This document shows positions 53,499-64,000 of a DNA stretch of 64,000 nt, piece after piece. The DNA is from Muscardinus avellanarius (Eukaryota > Chordata > Mammalia > Rodentia > Gliridae): NCBI GenBank assembly GCA_963383645.1, contig OY726560.1, forward strand, positions 88,981,093-89,045,092. Reading direction: 5' to 3'. How positions within the stretch are numbered: position 1 is the stretch's first letter; each line of letters begins with the position of its first letter. The position numbers and the translations under genes were made by a program. The notes below the pieces were generated by a model that was not told the DNA's origin, did no database searches, and saw only the letters and a list, made by a program, of their open reading frames with translations.

Positions 53499-55059
53499 CT
53501 TTTTCACGTTATATTTTGGGTTGTAGTAGCAAAAGTGCAGTGTGCATTGAACAACTCTAAACACCCACCTGGTTTTGTGTTTTGAAATTCTATTAGGGAA
53601 ATCCCTTCTTCACATTATATATTCACACTTTTGAAATCTACTGAGAATGACCAATCACCTTGCATTAGCTAACACAGACTAAGTGATGTACAGTAACAAA
53701 CAGTCCCCAAATAGCAAGTGCTTATGTTTATGTCTCCTCATGTTGCACGTTCAGTGTGGGTTGGTATGGGAGTTCTACTTATTGTGATCTCTCAAGGACC
53801 AAGGCTCCCATGGGCTTCATTTGATCTCTGCTTCTGTGATTGGTATAGCAGGAGCAAAGGTTTTCCAGGTTTCCCCTGAGCTTGCTCCCTCTCTGACCTC
53901 TGGAGTAGCGAAAGGTTTGCTTAATCAATTGGCACTGAGACGTACAAATACAGGGAGCATCTCTGATTACTCTAGTGTTATTAGACTTTGTCCCCAAAGG
54001 CAGAACTCACAGTCAGTGATGTCTGTGCAATGCATTATTTTTGTTTTCAGAGAGAAATTAAGGCAAGAGTTCGGCGGTTCTTTATTATGTGAATATTAAT
54101 CAGGTATCGAGTGACAAAGTAATCAGTCAGCTAGGAGAAAGGAAAACCTAAAGAAGAGTTTCAAACAGAATTGCGAGTTAGGGGGTGAGAAGAATCTTTT
54201 TACCTGTCTCCAGCCTACAGATGACGGTATGGGTGACATCGTGCCAACTCCAGCTCTTCACTTGAGATTTTAAAGCTCCCACCTGCTGCTCATTGCGTAG
54301 CGTGACCGCAGTGGAGTGGGTTAGGTCCTGGATACCTTTCCTTCTGGCCTTACCTTGAACGCTGACTGGGCAGTTTCCCTCTGCTTTTGGGAGCAGAGGA
54401 TGTCAGGTCCCGAATATTACAGTCTTGGTAAACATCTGGATTATTTGAACTTAATTATCATTTAGCTTGATTTACACATGATTATTAAGCACAGAGGGGA
54501 AACTTAGAATAACCTGTGGTTCTGTTAACTATCGATTTTCTGGTGGTAAGTGCTGTTAGTGATTTAAACAAACAAAAGCAGAAAAAATCAATTAAATAAA
54601 TATTTACCAAACTCCTAGGATTGAAGTTCAGGATTTGGAGGGCTTGAGACAGGGTCAATTCAAAGAGAAAAATGATTTAGTCTTGGAGCATAGACAAATG
54701 GCAAAGTTACTTTCTTTTTCATATAACTTAGACTTTGTTCTCAATACTCTAAACTCCTGTACTACACAGTCATGAAAAAATCCGATCATCACTTTTTATT
54801 CCCTATTTTCTCATGCTTTTGTTAGTAAATTGTAATTATACATTTTAGTCAGATTCAAAGTAGTAGATGCACACAGCACTTGGTGTCTTCCCTTCTGCAC
54901 CCCGCCCAACCCGCCCCACTCCCTGACATGGACATGGCATTGTTTGAACTGTGTCTTTCTCTCTCTCTCCTCCAAGCCGGCCCCAGACCCTTTCTACCAT
55001 TCTACTTGTGTCTCTCCTCATCTTATCTGGAAACAGAAGTAATTTCACCTCTTTTCCTA
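53499..55059. other. Intronic sequence, nothing recognised
   Basis: About 1.55 kb. Opposing frames around 53779-54099 show no recognisable protein. A C-rich patch lies at 54896-54925. Confidence 0.4.
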
Positions 55060-55925
55060 TTTGTTTTTCTTTAAATTTCTTCGCTTGCATTATTGATCCA
55101 ACTAAAATTTTAATATATTGAATAGGAATAATAGTGGACATCGTTCTCTTGTTCCTGATTTAAGGGTACTTTCAGTTTTTCTCCATGCAGTGTGATATAT
55201 ATATACTTTGAGTTTATCATACATTGCCTTTATGTTGCTGAAATAGATTTCTAATATCCCCAATTTCTTCAGTGTTTTAGCATGAATTGGCGTTAGATTT
55301 TTGTCAAATGCTTTTTTTTTGGCATCTGTTGAGATGATGATGTGATCTCTGTGCTTGGTTCTGCTAATGTGATGAGTTACATTTATTGCTTGGTGAATGT
55401 TGAGCTAGCCTTGGCTCCCTAAAGTGAAACCAACTTGGTCATGGTATAAAATCTTCTTGATGTGCAAATTGCTAGCATTTTTATTTTTATTAAGAATTTT
55501 TTGCATCTGTGTTCATTAAGAATATTGATCTGTAATTTTTTTTTTTTTTTTGGTGTGGGTGTGGGTGGGTGTGGTACTGGGGATGGAACCCTGGGGCATT
55601 CTATCTCTAAGGTACACCTCAGCCTTTTTGTTGTTGTTGTTGAAACAGATTCTTACTAGATTGCTAAGAGTCTTTTTACATTGCTAAGGCTGTCCTCAAA
55701 CCTGCAAGCCTCCTGTCTCGGCCTCCCAAATACTGGGATTACAAGGGTATGCCACCATGCCTGGGCAATTTTCTCTTCTTGAGGAATATTTGATTTAGTT
55801 ATCAAGGTGATACAGGCTTTATAGAATGAGTTTGGAAGTATTCTATCTCTTTCTATATCCTGGAATAATTGGAGGAGCAGAGATCTTTTGAAAGTAAGTG
55901 ATAATGTTCTTAAATTTTCCACAAG
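55060..55925 (-). mobile_element. Old L1 ORF2 fragment, antisense, split by a SINE
   Basis: The minus strand reads ORF2-like text around ILPNSFYKACITLITK. + strand blocks: GTTGAGATGATGATGTGATC, CCTAAAGTGAAACCAACTTG. The SINE occupies 55527-55767. Confidence 0.85.
55527..55767 (-). mobile_element. Dimeric SINE, classic type, inside L1
   Basis: T run and GTGGGTG tail, GGTACTGGGGATGGAACCCT, (GTT)n linker, GCCTCCCAAATACTGGGATT, head ending CACCATGCCTGGGC. Confidence 0.93.
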
Positions 55926-57233
55926 GGGTTACCTAGACTTATACCTAAAGATAATAAAATGGTCTATGTGGACAAAGTACTGCATTCTGAGGAATGGATC
56001 TGCAGTACTTGTGAAAACTCTCCCATCTTTCACATCTTATACCTTTGATCTTTGATACATTCATTTGATATATTCATTACCATGGAGAGGAAAAAAAAGA
56101 ATAGAGTTTGAATCATAGTTTTTTAAAACCCAAATGTAATTGTTGCAATTCTGGAAATTTTATTTTACTTGGGTAAACAAACACTTAGGCAGAATCAAAG
56201 GAAATGGTAAAAAGAATTCATAATTCTTTCAAAGATCTTCAAAATGCATGTGAAGTACACATTTCTATTATAGAAGCTTATAACATTCAGATTAGAAAAT
56301 TACCCATTTGCCTGAATCCTTACAGCCTTTCGATGAGAGCTCTCATTTTGTTTTGGGGCCTTCTCTGGAGTATTGATAAGAGCCAGAAGTGGAAGTTTAA
56401 AAGATTTGTTGGGAGATTTTCATAATAATTTCCATGGAAATTCAGAAAGAAAGAATTATCTTGCTGTTCAGTTAACAAGAGTGCCTTCTCTTATAATTTC
56501 CCAGACTAGAGTTAGAACACATTTTAATTTTAAGAAAATTACAAAAACAAAGGTGAGCTACTTTCAGCACTGGGTAAGTGATGGATAAAATGTTCATAAT
56601 GCCATTTCTAGATTTTCCAGGCCACTTAAAAGTGGGCTTATTTGTAAGTCTAAAATGCTTCTTCAAATGAAATCATGGAGTGCTGTAAATTTCATATAAT
56701 TTTACTGTGGCCCTATTTTGTGTCACCATGCATTCTTAGGAGGAAAGGCATTAAATAAACCTATGAAATAAAAAATAAATGTGCACCAGACTCTATCTTC
56801 CCTAGCTTTAGCCTGTTTTGAGTGGCTAACCTGATTTTTCCAGGAGCTTTCAGCTGTTATATGGTCTCAGAGAAAGCATATTAAAACATGCCATGATCTT
56901 TAAACATTGACAGAAGTGTAGGAACTAAGTCCTTGGTTGGCCTGAATTCTTTTTTGCTCCAGCATGACTTTGGAAACCTAGTCCAAGAGTTGTACATGAT
57001 ATTTTTACTTAGACTCTGTAACACTGCCTACTTATTTACTACTTAATCTTACTGTAGTTTATATAATTTCTTAAAAATTATGCTGTGTTTTATTTTCATA
57101 TTAACTCAGAAAGGGACTGCTGGTGAACATGTAGACAGCCTCTACACAGGAATACTCAAGTACCTCATTTTCACTGACTGCATTTGCCAAGGCCTGAGGA
57201 TTCATTCAAATATAGTATTCTGAGTATGAACTT
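55926..57233. other. Intronic sequence, no repeat recognised
   Basis: About 1.3 kb of AT-rich unique sequence. Confidence 0.45.
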
Positions 57234-57245
57234 AAATGTGGTTTA

Positions 57246-57398
57246 TATCGAAGTCAACCACTAAGCCAAGCAAGGGAAGGAGGGAATGGGGTGGGGATTG
57301 GGTAGGGGTTAAATCAGTGATGTATACATGTATGTACACACAAGTTTTTTACCCCAATATGATGTATGAATATAATGCATCAAGAAAAAATTTTTTAA
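57246..57398 (+). mobile_element. Very short L1 3' end with 12-bp TSD
   Basis: ACCACTAAGCCAAGCAAGGG, GGGATTGGGTAGGGGTTAAA and GATGTATGAATATAATGCAT are the reverse complement of the L1 3' UTR seen at 26166-26330. TSD AAATGTGGTTTA at 57234-57245 and 57399-57410. The element is only about 150 bp long. Confidence 0.93.
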
Positions 57399-57437
57399 AA
57401 ATGTGGTTTAGAACAAAGTACAAAGGCAGTTGTATTC

Positions 57438-57592
57438 TTTCTTTTTTGGCTTTGTTTTGTTTTATTTTGAAACAGGGTCTCCCTAGGTTTCTGAGAGCCT
57501 TGCTACATTGCTGAGGCTGGTCACTAACCTGGGATCCTCCTGTCTCAGCCTCTGAAGCCTGGAATTACAGACATTCCACACCACACCTAGCT
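57438..57592 (-). mobile_element. SINE lacking its ID half
   Basis: TTTATTTTGAAACAGGGTCT, TGCTGAGGCTGGTCACTAAC, head ending CACACCTAGCTT. No ID half precedes it. Confidence 0.88.
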
Positions 57593-57855
57593 TGTGATCT
57601 TTCCTAAGGGAGCATTAATATCATGCCTCCTATATTAAGTGGTTAAAAACTACTTTTTAAATGTTTCTTTCTTCTTGAATGTCTTGTGACTCTAAAGTGT
57701 AAGGGCATTTGCATCTGGTTTCTTCTTTGTTACCTCCCCACCCACTGAGAAACCAGATTAGTCTTTGATATCCTCCTAGGTAAGTAACTTCAGAGGTCTG
57801 CCCATTCACATCACGGCCTATCCCTGGAGTGAGAGTGCCCAGGAGCAAATCCCAA
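57593..57855. other. Intronic sequence, nothing recognised
   Basis: No feature identified in about 260 bp. Confidence 0.4.
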
Positions 57856-58015
57856 TTGTGCTGCTTCCTTTTTACATATGTGACTTTGGGTAAAATATTT
57901 AGCCTTCTTAGGCTCGATCTTCTATAAGTAAAGTAAGAATAATAAAATTTTGAGTACTTAAGAGGATTTATGAGCTTTTGGGAGAATTCAATGAAATATA
58001 TTAATATTATTTTAT
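57856..58015 (+). mobile_element. MIR fragment
   Basis: GTGCTGCTTCCTTTTTACAT, TGTGACTTTGGGTAAAATAT, CTTCTATAAGTAAAGTAAGA and AAGAGGATTTATGAGC follow forward MIR order. Confidence 0.8.
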
Positions 58016-58107
58016 GATTCTTAGTATTTTTAAGTGATTATGGATTTATGAAAATATATGGGGTAGGCCTATCAGAGGGAATGAAAAGTATGTGATCATG
58101 TACTGCA

Positions 58108-59285
58108 TTTTTTTAATTGGTACATTGTAGTCATACATCTTAATGGGGTACAAGATGGCAGAGACATACATACACACAACACTCATTTAGCCCTTCCCCA
58201 ATTCCCACCCATCCCTCGCTCCTCCCTCCCTCTCATGTTTGGCTTAGTGATTGATTTCGATATGTTTACGAATGTACCTCATGCACATTAAGGTATTTCC
58301 TCCTTCCCTCCTCCCATCTAAGGTTTCTCCTTTGCCTAAAGTTCCTTCTATGACCCTTTTTCTCCCTAATTTCCACATATTAGGGAGAACAACCCATTTT
58401 TTACTTTTTGTGACTGACTAATCTCACTTAGCATAATGTTTTCCAGTTCCATCCATTTTCTTACAAATGATGTAATTTTGTTCTTTATGGCTTAGTAAAA
58501 TTCCATTGTGTACATATCCCATAGTTTTGTGATCCAGTCATATGTTGATGGATGTCTTGGCTGGTTCCATAGTTTGGCAATGGAGAATTGTGTGGCTATC
58601 AACATAGATATGCATGTATTCACTTGGTAGTTCAATTTTTATTATTTTGGGTAGATACTCAGAACTGGTATTACTGGATCATATAGTAGGTTCATTCCCA
58701 CTCTTCTGAGGATCCTCCATTCTTTTTTCCAAAGTGGGGGTCCCACTAATGTGCAGTCCCACCAACAATATATTAGGGTTCCCACTTCTCCACATCCTTG
58801 CCAGCATTTGTTGTTGTTTCAATTTTTAATGATTGCCATTTAATTGGAATTAGGTGAAATCTCAGTGTAGTTTTAATTTGCATCACTATGATTGCTAATG
58901 ATGTTGAACATTTTTTCATACATTTATTGGCTATTTGAATTTCTTCCTTTTTGAAGTGTCTATTTAGTTCACTTGCCTATTTTTTGATTGGGTTATTTGA
59001 TTTCTTAGTACTGAGTTTCTTGAATTCTCTGTATATTCTAGATGTTAGTCTTCTTTAGGAGGACTAGGAGGCAAAATTCTTTTTCCATTCTGTTGGATCT
59101 CTGTTGAGGTTCTTAATGGTTTCCTTTGTTGTAAAAAACTCTTCAGTTTAATGGAATCCCACATATTGCTTTGCCTTTTAGTTTCCGATGTCTGTGGTGT
59201 CTTGTTGAAAACGTTTTTAGCTGTGCCTATGTGCTGAAGTATTGGACCTATGCCCTCTTCAAGGAATTGTTTAAAATAAATATAA
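58108..59285 (-). mobile_element. L1 retrotransposon, 3' part, antisense
   Basis: 3' end TTAATTGGTACATTGTAGTC, C-rich UTR, then reversed ORF2 C-terminal blocks GGTTCCATAGTTTGGCAATG and GGGTTCCCACTTCTCCACAT. It extends further 5' than the copy at 14382. The border near 59285 is approximate. Confidence 0.92.
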
Positions 59286-59422
59286 AATTTTTTCTGGTTA
59301 TATTAGTGCTTGGTTCAGATTTCATTAATTTATCCCATAAATCATATAACCTTTACTGTTTGGGGCCATTTTAGCTATTATCCATTTTTATGTCCTTGAC
59401 AATTGAATAAATACACTTGTGT

Positions 59423-59462
<40 letters not shown>

Positions 59463-59515
59463 CAAATGGAAAAAGAAGTAGAGCCTGTGCTTACACATAT
59501 AAAAACCAAGAGCAA
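59286..59515. other. Intronic sequence with a (CA)n run
   Basis: (CA)n of about 18 units at 59426-59461. The rest is unassigned and may include more L1 5' sequence. Confidence 0.5.
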
Positions 59516-59730
59516 GCAGGACGTGGTGGCACACATTTGTAATCCCAGTACTTGAGAGGCTGAGACAGGAGAATGGTAGGTTTGTGGCCATCCTCAGTTA
59601 CTTAGTGAAGCCCTTCCCAACTTAGCAAGATCCTACTTCAAAATAAAGAATGAAAAATAGAGCTGAGGGTGTAGCTTGGAGGTAGAATGCCCCTGTGTTC
59701 AATCCCCAGTACCACAAACACAAACAAGGC
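59516..59730 (+). mobile_element. Dimeric SINE, classic type
   Basis: AGCAGGACGTGGTGGCACAC head, ATAGAGCTGAGGGTGTAGCT, TGTTCAATCCCCAGTACCAC. Confidence 0.94.
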
Positions 59731-60181
59731 AAAACATAAAAAGAGAAAACACTGATTCCAGTCCTGCCTGTTTTTTATTCTCAATGAGCTTGTAAATTCT
59801 TAATGAGAAATAACATTTGGTTTTGAGACGTACTTCTATGTTGGTTACGTCTTCATCTTTGACTTGTGTTTGTAGACTTCTGGTAAGTAGTTCATGGGAA
59901 AGGATTCTTACATAAGTTGTTGTCCATGAAACATCACTTTAATTTGCCAGCTAGAGTAATATATCCATGTATGTTTGTAGATAATAAATAAATATAAAAA
60001 TATTTTATAATTGAAATGGATAAATATTAAATTTCCTTTCAATTTTACCAAAGTGTGGTTTACAATGAGAATTTATGAAGTTGAGTGAGTTTGTTTATTT
60101 ATCTTATTTTAGTTATTCTCACAGATGAATTAGACATTGAGAGAATTTGAGACTGTTTGTTGGATTTTTATAAATATTTTT
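59731..60181. other. AT-rich intronic sequence, nothing recognised
   Basis: About 450 bp without a feature I can name. Confidence 0.4.
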
Positions 60182-60375
60182 ATTTGTGGTGCTCAGAATG
60201 GAACCCAGAGGCTTTCTACCTTTGGGCTACACTCCCAGACCTATTTTGTATTTTATTTGGAAACAGGGTCTCACTAAGTTGCTGAGAGCCTCACTAAGTA
60301 GCTTTGAACCTGTGCTATCCTCTTGTCTCAGCCTCCCAATTATTGGGAATATAAGTGTGTGCCACCATGCCCGAT
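60182..60375 (-). mobile_element. Dimeric SINE, intermediate type, with TSD
   Basis: GGTGCTCAGAATGGAACCCA, GGGCTACACTCCCAGACCTA (variant-like), GCTGAGAGCCTCACTAAGTA (classic middle). Flanked by GGATTTTTATAAATATT / GGATTTTCATAAATATT. Confidence 0.94.
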
Positions 60376-60403
60376 GGATTTTCATAAATATTAAAACATC
60401 TAG

Positions 60404-60776
60404 TGCTATAGCTTAGATAAATGTCCCCCAAGAGTTCCTGTATTAAGAGTTCAGAACCACAGTGGCACTATTGGGAAGTGGTGGAACCTGTAGAAGGTGG
60501 AGCCTGAGGGGAGGTATTTAGATCATTGGATGCATTTCCCCCTGAGACTTGTGGGGCTCTGGCTCTTCCCTCATTCTCTTTTGCGTCCTGGCTGACAAGG
60601 CTAGTGGGTTGGTTCTACCATGTGCCCCTGTCCTGATTAGCTGCCTTGCCACCGGCTCAAAGTAAGGATGTCAACTAGTCATGGACTGTAACCTCCAAAT
60701 AAGTGAGCCAAAATAAACCTTTTCTCTTTATAAATTAACCTTGGCTTTTTATGTTGATGGAAATCTGACTAATATA
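60404..60776 (+). mobile_element. Solo LTR, MaLR-like
   Basis: TGCTATAGCTTAGATAAATG start, GTGGCACTATTGGGAAGTGG, CCTGGCTGACAAGGCTAG, CAAAATAAACCTTTTCTC (poly-A signal) and GACTAATATA end. No internal retroviral sequence is attached. Confidence 0.75.
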
Positions 60777-61479
60777 GACCAAATAAGAATCTTTTACATA
60801 CAAGATTTATGCTGTATTTCCTTTCAATTAAATTAATGGGGATTTTCAGTGGTTCTATACTTTCTTTTTTTTGAAAAAAAAAAAAGAAATAAGTAACTTG
60901 TCATTACTTGTCTTTAGCTCAATTTTGTTTCCCTCAGCTTTTCTTTGTTACTTCCAACATAGGTATAATCAATATTAAGAGCATTTTTTGCTTTTATTAA
61001 AAAAATTTCATCTTTTATTTTTTTTAAACAGTTTGAGCCCCACATTGTTTAGTTCAGGCAATATCTCCCTTGTCTTGGGGATGATCCCTCTACTGTTAAC
61101 CATAAGGTATCCCCAGTGCATGTACTTTTCTTTCAAGGTCAGTCTTTGCTGCTCCATCACTCGGGTAAGAGATCATTCTGTTGATGCAATGTGAGAATGT
61201 GGAGCTGAGGCTGTAACTCTGTCTACAGTGATTACCATTGGTATGCATTCAGATACCTGCCTCCACTAGACTAGTTTTTCAAAATTCAAGGAAGAATGGG
61301 CCCTATATTTCATTTAGTGTTAGCCAAGGATATCTTCTACCAACGTTAATGGAGTTCCAGATGTATAGCTTCTTAGAGTCATTTAGATATGCAGGTCCTG
61401 CCATGCTGTTCTGTTTCTGAGGAATGAGGGAAGGATAGCAAAGCAACATTTCTCTTAAATTTCTACTTCAATTATTCTT
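60777..61479. other. Intronic sequence, nothing recognised
   Basis: About 700 bp. Opposed T and A runs lie near 60862-60888. Confidence 0.4.
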
Positions 61480-61648
61480 GTGATTTTTCTACCTCCAAGC
61501 TATACCTCGAGCCCTATTTTATTTATTTATTTTTTGCTTTGAAACGGTGTCTTGCTAAATTGCCGAGGGTTTCACTACATTGCAGAAGCTGACATTGAAC
61601 ATGCGATCTTCCTGTGTGACTGCAGGTGTGAGCCATCATGGCAGGCTT
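61480..61648 (-). mobile_element. Old dimeric SINE
   Basis: TTTTTCTACCTCCAAGCTAT, CTTTGAAACGGTGTCTTGCT, head ending CATCATGGCAGGCTT. Much decayed. Confidence 0.85.
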
Positions 61649-61764
61649 CACATTTTATTTCTTTGCCCAATATTCTCTCTTCCAACCAAAGTACAAAATC
61701 TCATATACATGTTCTGTTCTAGAATGAGTAATCCATTCTCTAGAGGGAAAATTCCCATCAGATC

Positions 61765-61850
61765 ACAGTAGATATTGTTATTACCATTTTCCATATGATG
61801 AAGCTGAAATGCAGAAAGATTTTACTTTCCCATTTCCAAGTTTGGGGAAA
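61765..61850 (-). mobile_element. MIR fragment
   Basis: GATATTGTTATTACCATTTT, CCATATGATGAAGCTGAAAT and GCAGAAAG are reversed MIR. Confidence 0.55.
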
Positions 61851-61907
61851 ACAATCAAAGCTAGGGAAAAAAAATGTGTTAACTTATGTCACAGTGAGTC
61901 TACTTCT

Positions 61908-62110
61908 TTTATTTATTTTTTATTTTTTGTGGGTCTGGGGATGGAACCCAGAGGCATCTGACCTCTGAGCTATACCCCCTGCCCAATTTTTTATTATTTA
62001 TTTTGAAACAGGGTCTCACTGAGTTGCAGAGGGGCTCACTAAAGAGATGAGGCCACCATTCTCAGCCTTCCAAATGCTGGAATTACAAGTGTGCGCCACC
62101 ATGCCCGGCT
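61908..62110 (-). mobile_element. Dimeric SINE, classic type, with 17-bp TSD
   Basis: GGTCTGGGGATGGAACCCAG, GAAACAGGGTCTCACTGAGT, head ending CACCATGCCCGGCT. TSD ACAGTGAGTCTACTTCT / ACAGTGAGTCTATTTCT at 61891-61907 and 62111-62127. Confidence 0.96.
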
Positions 62111-62127
62111 ACAGTGAGTCTATTTCT

Positions 62128-62559
62128 GCCTGCCACTTGTCATCCACCAAAGGGCACTCTGTATCACTCAGTCTTAGGCATCATCAACAGTAAGAAACAT
62201 AGTCATTTCAGAGTCATAAAGTAAAATTAGCAACTTGAAATCAAGGAAATTTGATAAATAACTTTTATGTGTGGTTTAGAGATTTACATTCTTTTGGTCT
62301 CTGTATTTTTTAGAACTGTAAAATATTTGATAATGTAAAGGATGACAAAGAATAGTATTCTGAAGACTTATACACCAACCATGTGGCTTAAGAAATTACT
62401 TTTGATGCAAGTGAACCCTCACTGCATCTTCTAATGTATATTCCCTGGCTTAATCACTGTAATAATCCCTACTCTGAATGTAGAATTCATGTGCTTTTCT
62501 TATGCTTTTATCTTACATGTTTATGTTTATAAACAATTTTTAGTGTATTTGACAATCTT
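62128..62559. other. AT-rich intronic sequence, nothing recognised
   Basis: About 430 bp without a feature I can name. Confidence 0.4.
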
Positions 62560-62599
62560 TTATATATTAACTTCAAGCATAGTTTAGTAAACATGCACT

Positions 62600-63640
62600 T
62601 ACCCACTGTGTTTGTTTCAGTCACAATAAAAATTTAGTTTTATTCCATTCCTCATCTCCTTCTTTCCCTACCCTAGCATGGGACTGAAGCAAATCTCTGA
62701 CATTTTTTTTTCAATAAATACTTCAGCATATACATCTAAAATGGTGATGAAATAATTATAGCCATGATTACAACTATTCACACCCAAAACAATGAATGAT
62801 TCCCTAATATTAAATGTCAGTTACTGTGCCAAATTTCCCCAAAATGGCTTCATTTTTTTCTTTGTAGCTGTTTTGTTTGAATCAGGATCTAACCAAAACT
62901 TGATGCATTGCATTTGGTCGATATGCTTATTGGGTCCATTTCCAAATATTCTACATTTTATCTGTTTTCCTTGCTTGAAAACACTGGACCTATGCATTTT
63001 TCTTTATTGTATTCTCATGGATCTTCTCAAAGTATTTCCCTTCCTTTAGTCTTCTTGTGTATTAGCTCTAACAGCTGCGCTGGGTTCAGGCTCGCTAGGT
63101 CTTAAGGTCAGATGGTGCGCACTGTGGCTGTCTGTCAGTGCACACAGCCCGCATCCGTGGGCTCCACTGTGGTTCTCCTGACGTCCAGCAACATGCAGAG
63201 ATCTGTGTGTCGTGTGTCTCTAGCACTCCAGGTAGATGTTGTCATCGAGCATGAATTCTTCCGTCTTTTCTTGAAGTGTGTCTCAACATCTCTCTTAAGC
63301 CATGAAGCATTTCTATGTGTCATTCATCAGTGTTCATGGTCGGTTTTTCACATGACCATACCTCAGTTTGTTCATTGCTTGTTTAGAGACATTTAGGCTG
63401 CTTTCCAGCTTTTGTTATTCACAGTGGTGCTGCTATTCACTTTATGATGCATATCTCCTGTGCACACAGTTTGCCCGGCCTATATAGCTGCTTCACAGTA
63501 AATGCTGAATGCCATGCTTTGTTTTACTTTACTAGATTTTGCCTAATTCTTATTCAATATATGTCTCTTAATGGCACTGGAGTGACCTTGATACTTTTTA
63601 TTCTCACTAAAACATTATTTTTCCAATCTTTTGAATATAT
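62600..63640 (-). mobile_element. Old L1-like stretch, antisense
   Basis: TTTGAATCAGGATCTAACCA, GCATTGCATTTGGTCGATAT and the AGACATTTAGGCTGCTTTCC block resemble reversed sequence of old mammalian L1M elements. Much diverged. The borders are guesses. Confidence 0.5.
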
Positions 63641-63679
63641 ATAGTTGCAACTTTTTTCTGATTAAATTTTATTTTCTGA

Positions 63680-63867
63680 GCTGGGCATGGTGGTGCACAC
63701 TTGTAGTCTTGGGAGGCTGAGACAGGAGGATTGCAGGTTTATGGCCAGCCTCAGCAACTTGTGAGGTCCTCTGCAACTTAGCGAGACCATGTTTCAAAAT
63801 AAAGAATAAAATAAGGGTAGGGGTGTAGCTCGAAGGTAGACTATTCTTGGGTTAAATCCCCAGTTCC
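63680..63867 (+). mobile_element. Dimeric SINE, classic type
   Basis: GAGCTGGGCATGGTGGTGCA head with a small deletion after CTTGTAGTC, GGGTAGGGGTGTAGCTCGAA, AATCCCCAGTTCCAC. Flanks AATTTTATTTTCT / AAAATTATTTTCT. Confidence 0.93.
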
Positions 63868-64000
63868 ACAAAAAATTATTTTCTATGGTTATTAGTAATA
63901 TTTATGTAACTTTTTATTTTTATTGACTGCTAGACTTCCTGTTTTATTAATTTCTGTATTCACTTGTCATGTAAGTGTAGGGTTGTTGGCTTTATTTCTA

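Larger units (their letters stand above)
28286..64000 (+). other. PRKG1: PRKG1 intron downstream of the exon (5' part)
   Basis: Begins at the GT donor after the exon and runs past the window end. The next coding segment of PRKG1 (beginning near HYENGEYIIRQG in the protein) was not seen. The content is repeats and unassigned intronic sequence. Confidence 0.85.

Overview
The window is a piece of a mammalian nuclear genome, most likely from a non-muroid rodent. The main clue is the dominant repeat: about 60 copies, on both strands, of a dimeric SINE. Each has a 7SL/B1-like head, an A-rich linker, then a shortened ID-like (tRNA-derived) second half and an A-rich tail. This matches the B1-dID architecture known from the squirrel-dormouse-beaver side of the rodents. 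I saw no Alu dimers and no B2 or B4 elements of mouse type. The species cannot be fixed from this evidence.

Only one piece of functional protein-coding sequence was found: a 64-bp exon at 28222-28285 on the + strand with consensus splice dinucleotides. Its 21 complete codons match the start of the second cyclic-nucleotide-binding domain of cGMP-dependent protein kinase 1 (PRKG1). The rest of the window is therefore read as two large PRKG1 introns, about 28.2 kb upstream and at least 35.7 kb downstream. PRKG1 is known to span more than 1 Mb in mammals, so one exon in 64 kb is ordinary. I did not see the neighbouring PRKG1 exons.

Layout. 1-28221: intron crowded with SINEs, two antisense L1 3' ends (14382-15440, 17618-19085), LTR remnants, MIR fragments and many microsatellites. 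28222-28285: exon. 28286-36170: SINE-poor intron with pieces of an ancient repeat of unnamed family. 36170-39470: LTR remnant, older sense L1 and several SINEs. 39950-41390, 44750-47330 and 50220-57230 are largely low in recognisable young repeats. 42465-44640 is an old antisense L1 split by a younger one. 57246-57398 is a short sense L1 with clean target-site duplications. 58108-59285 is another antisense L1, and the end holds an LTR, SINEs and an old L1-like stretch.

Terms used below. A classic SINE has a second half ending in the sense CCCCTGGGTTCAATCCCCAGTACC pattern. A variant SINE has a shortened head and a second half reading GGTCTGGGAGTGTAGCCCGG followed by CTTCCAGGAACCCCAGTACC. TSD means target-site duplication.

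No unknown multi-gene system, CRISPR array, operon or RNA gene was found. The most unusual items are composite three-part SINEs, one inside a perfect 16-bp TSD, and the variant SINE subfamily.
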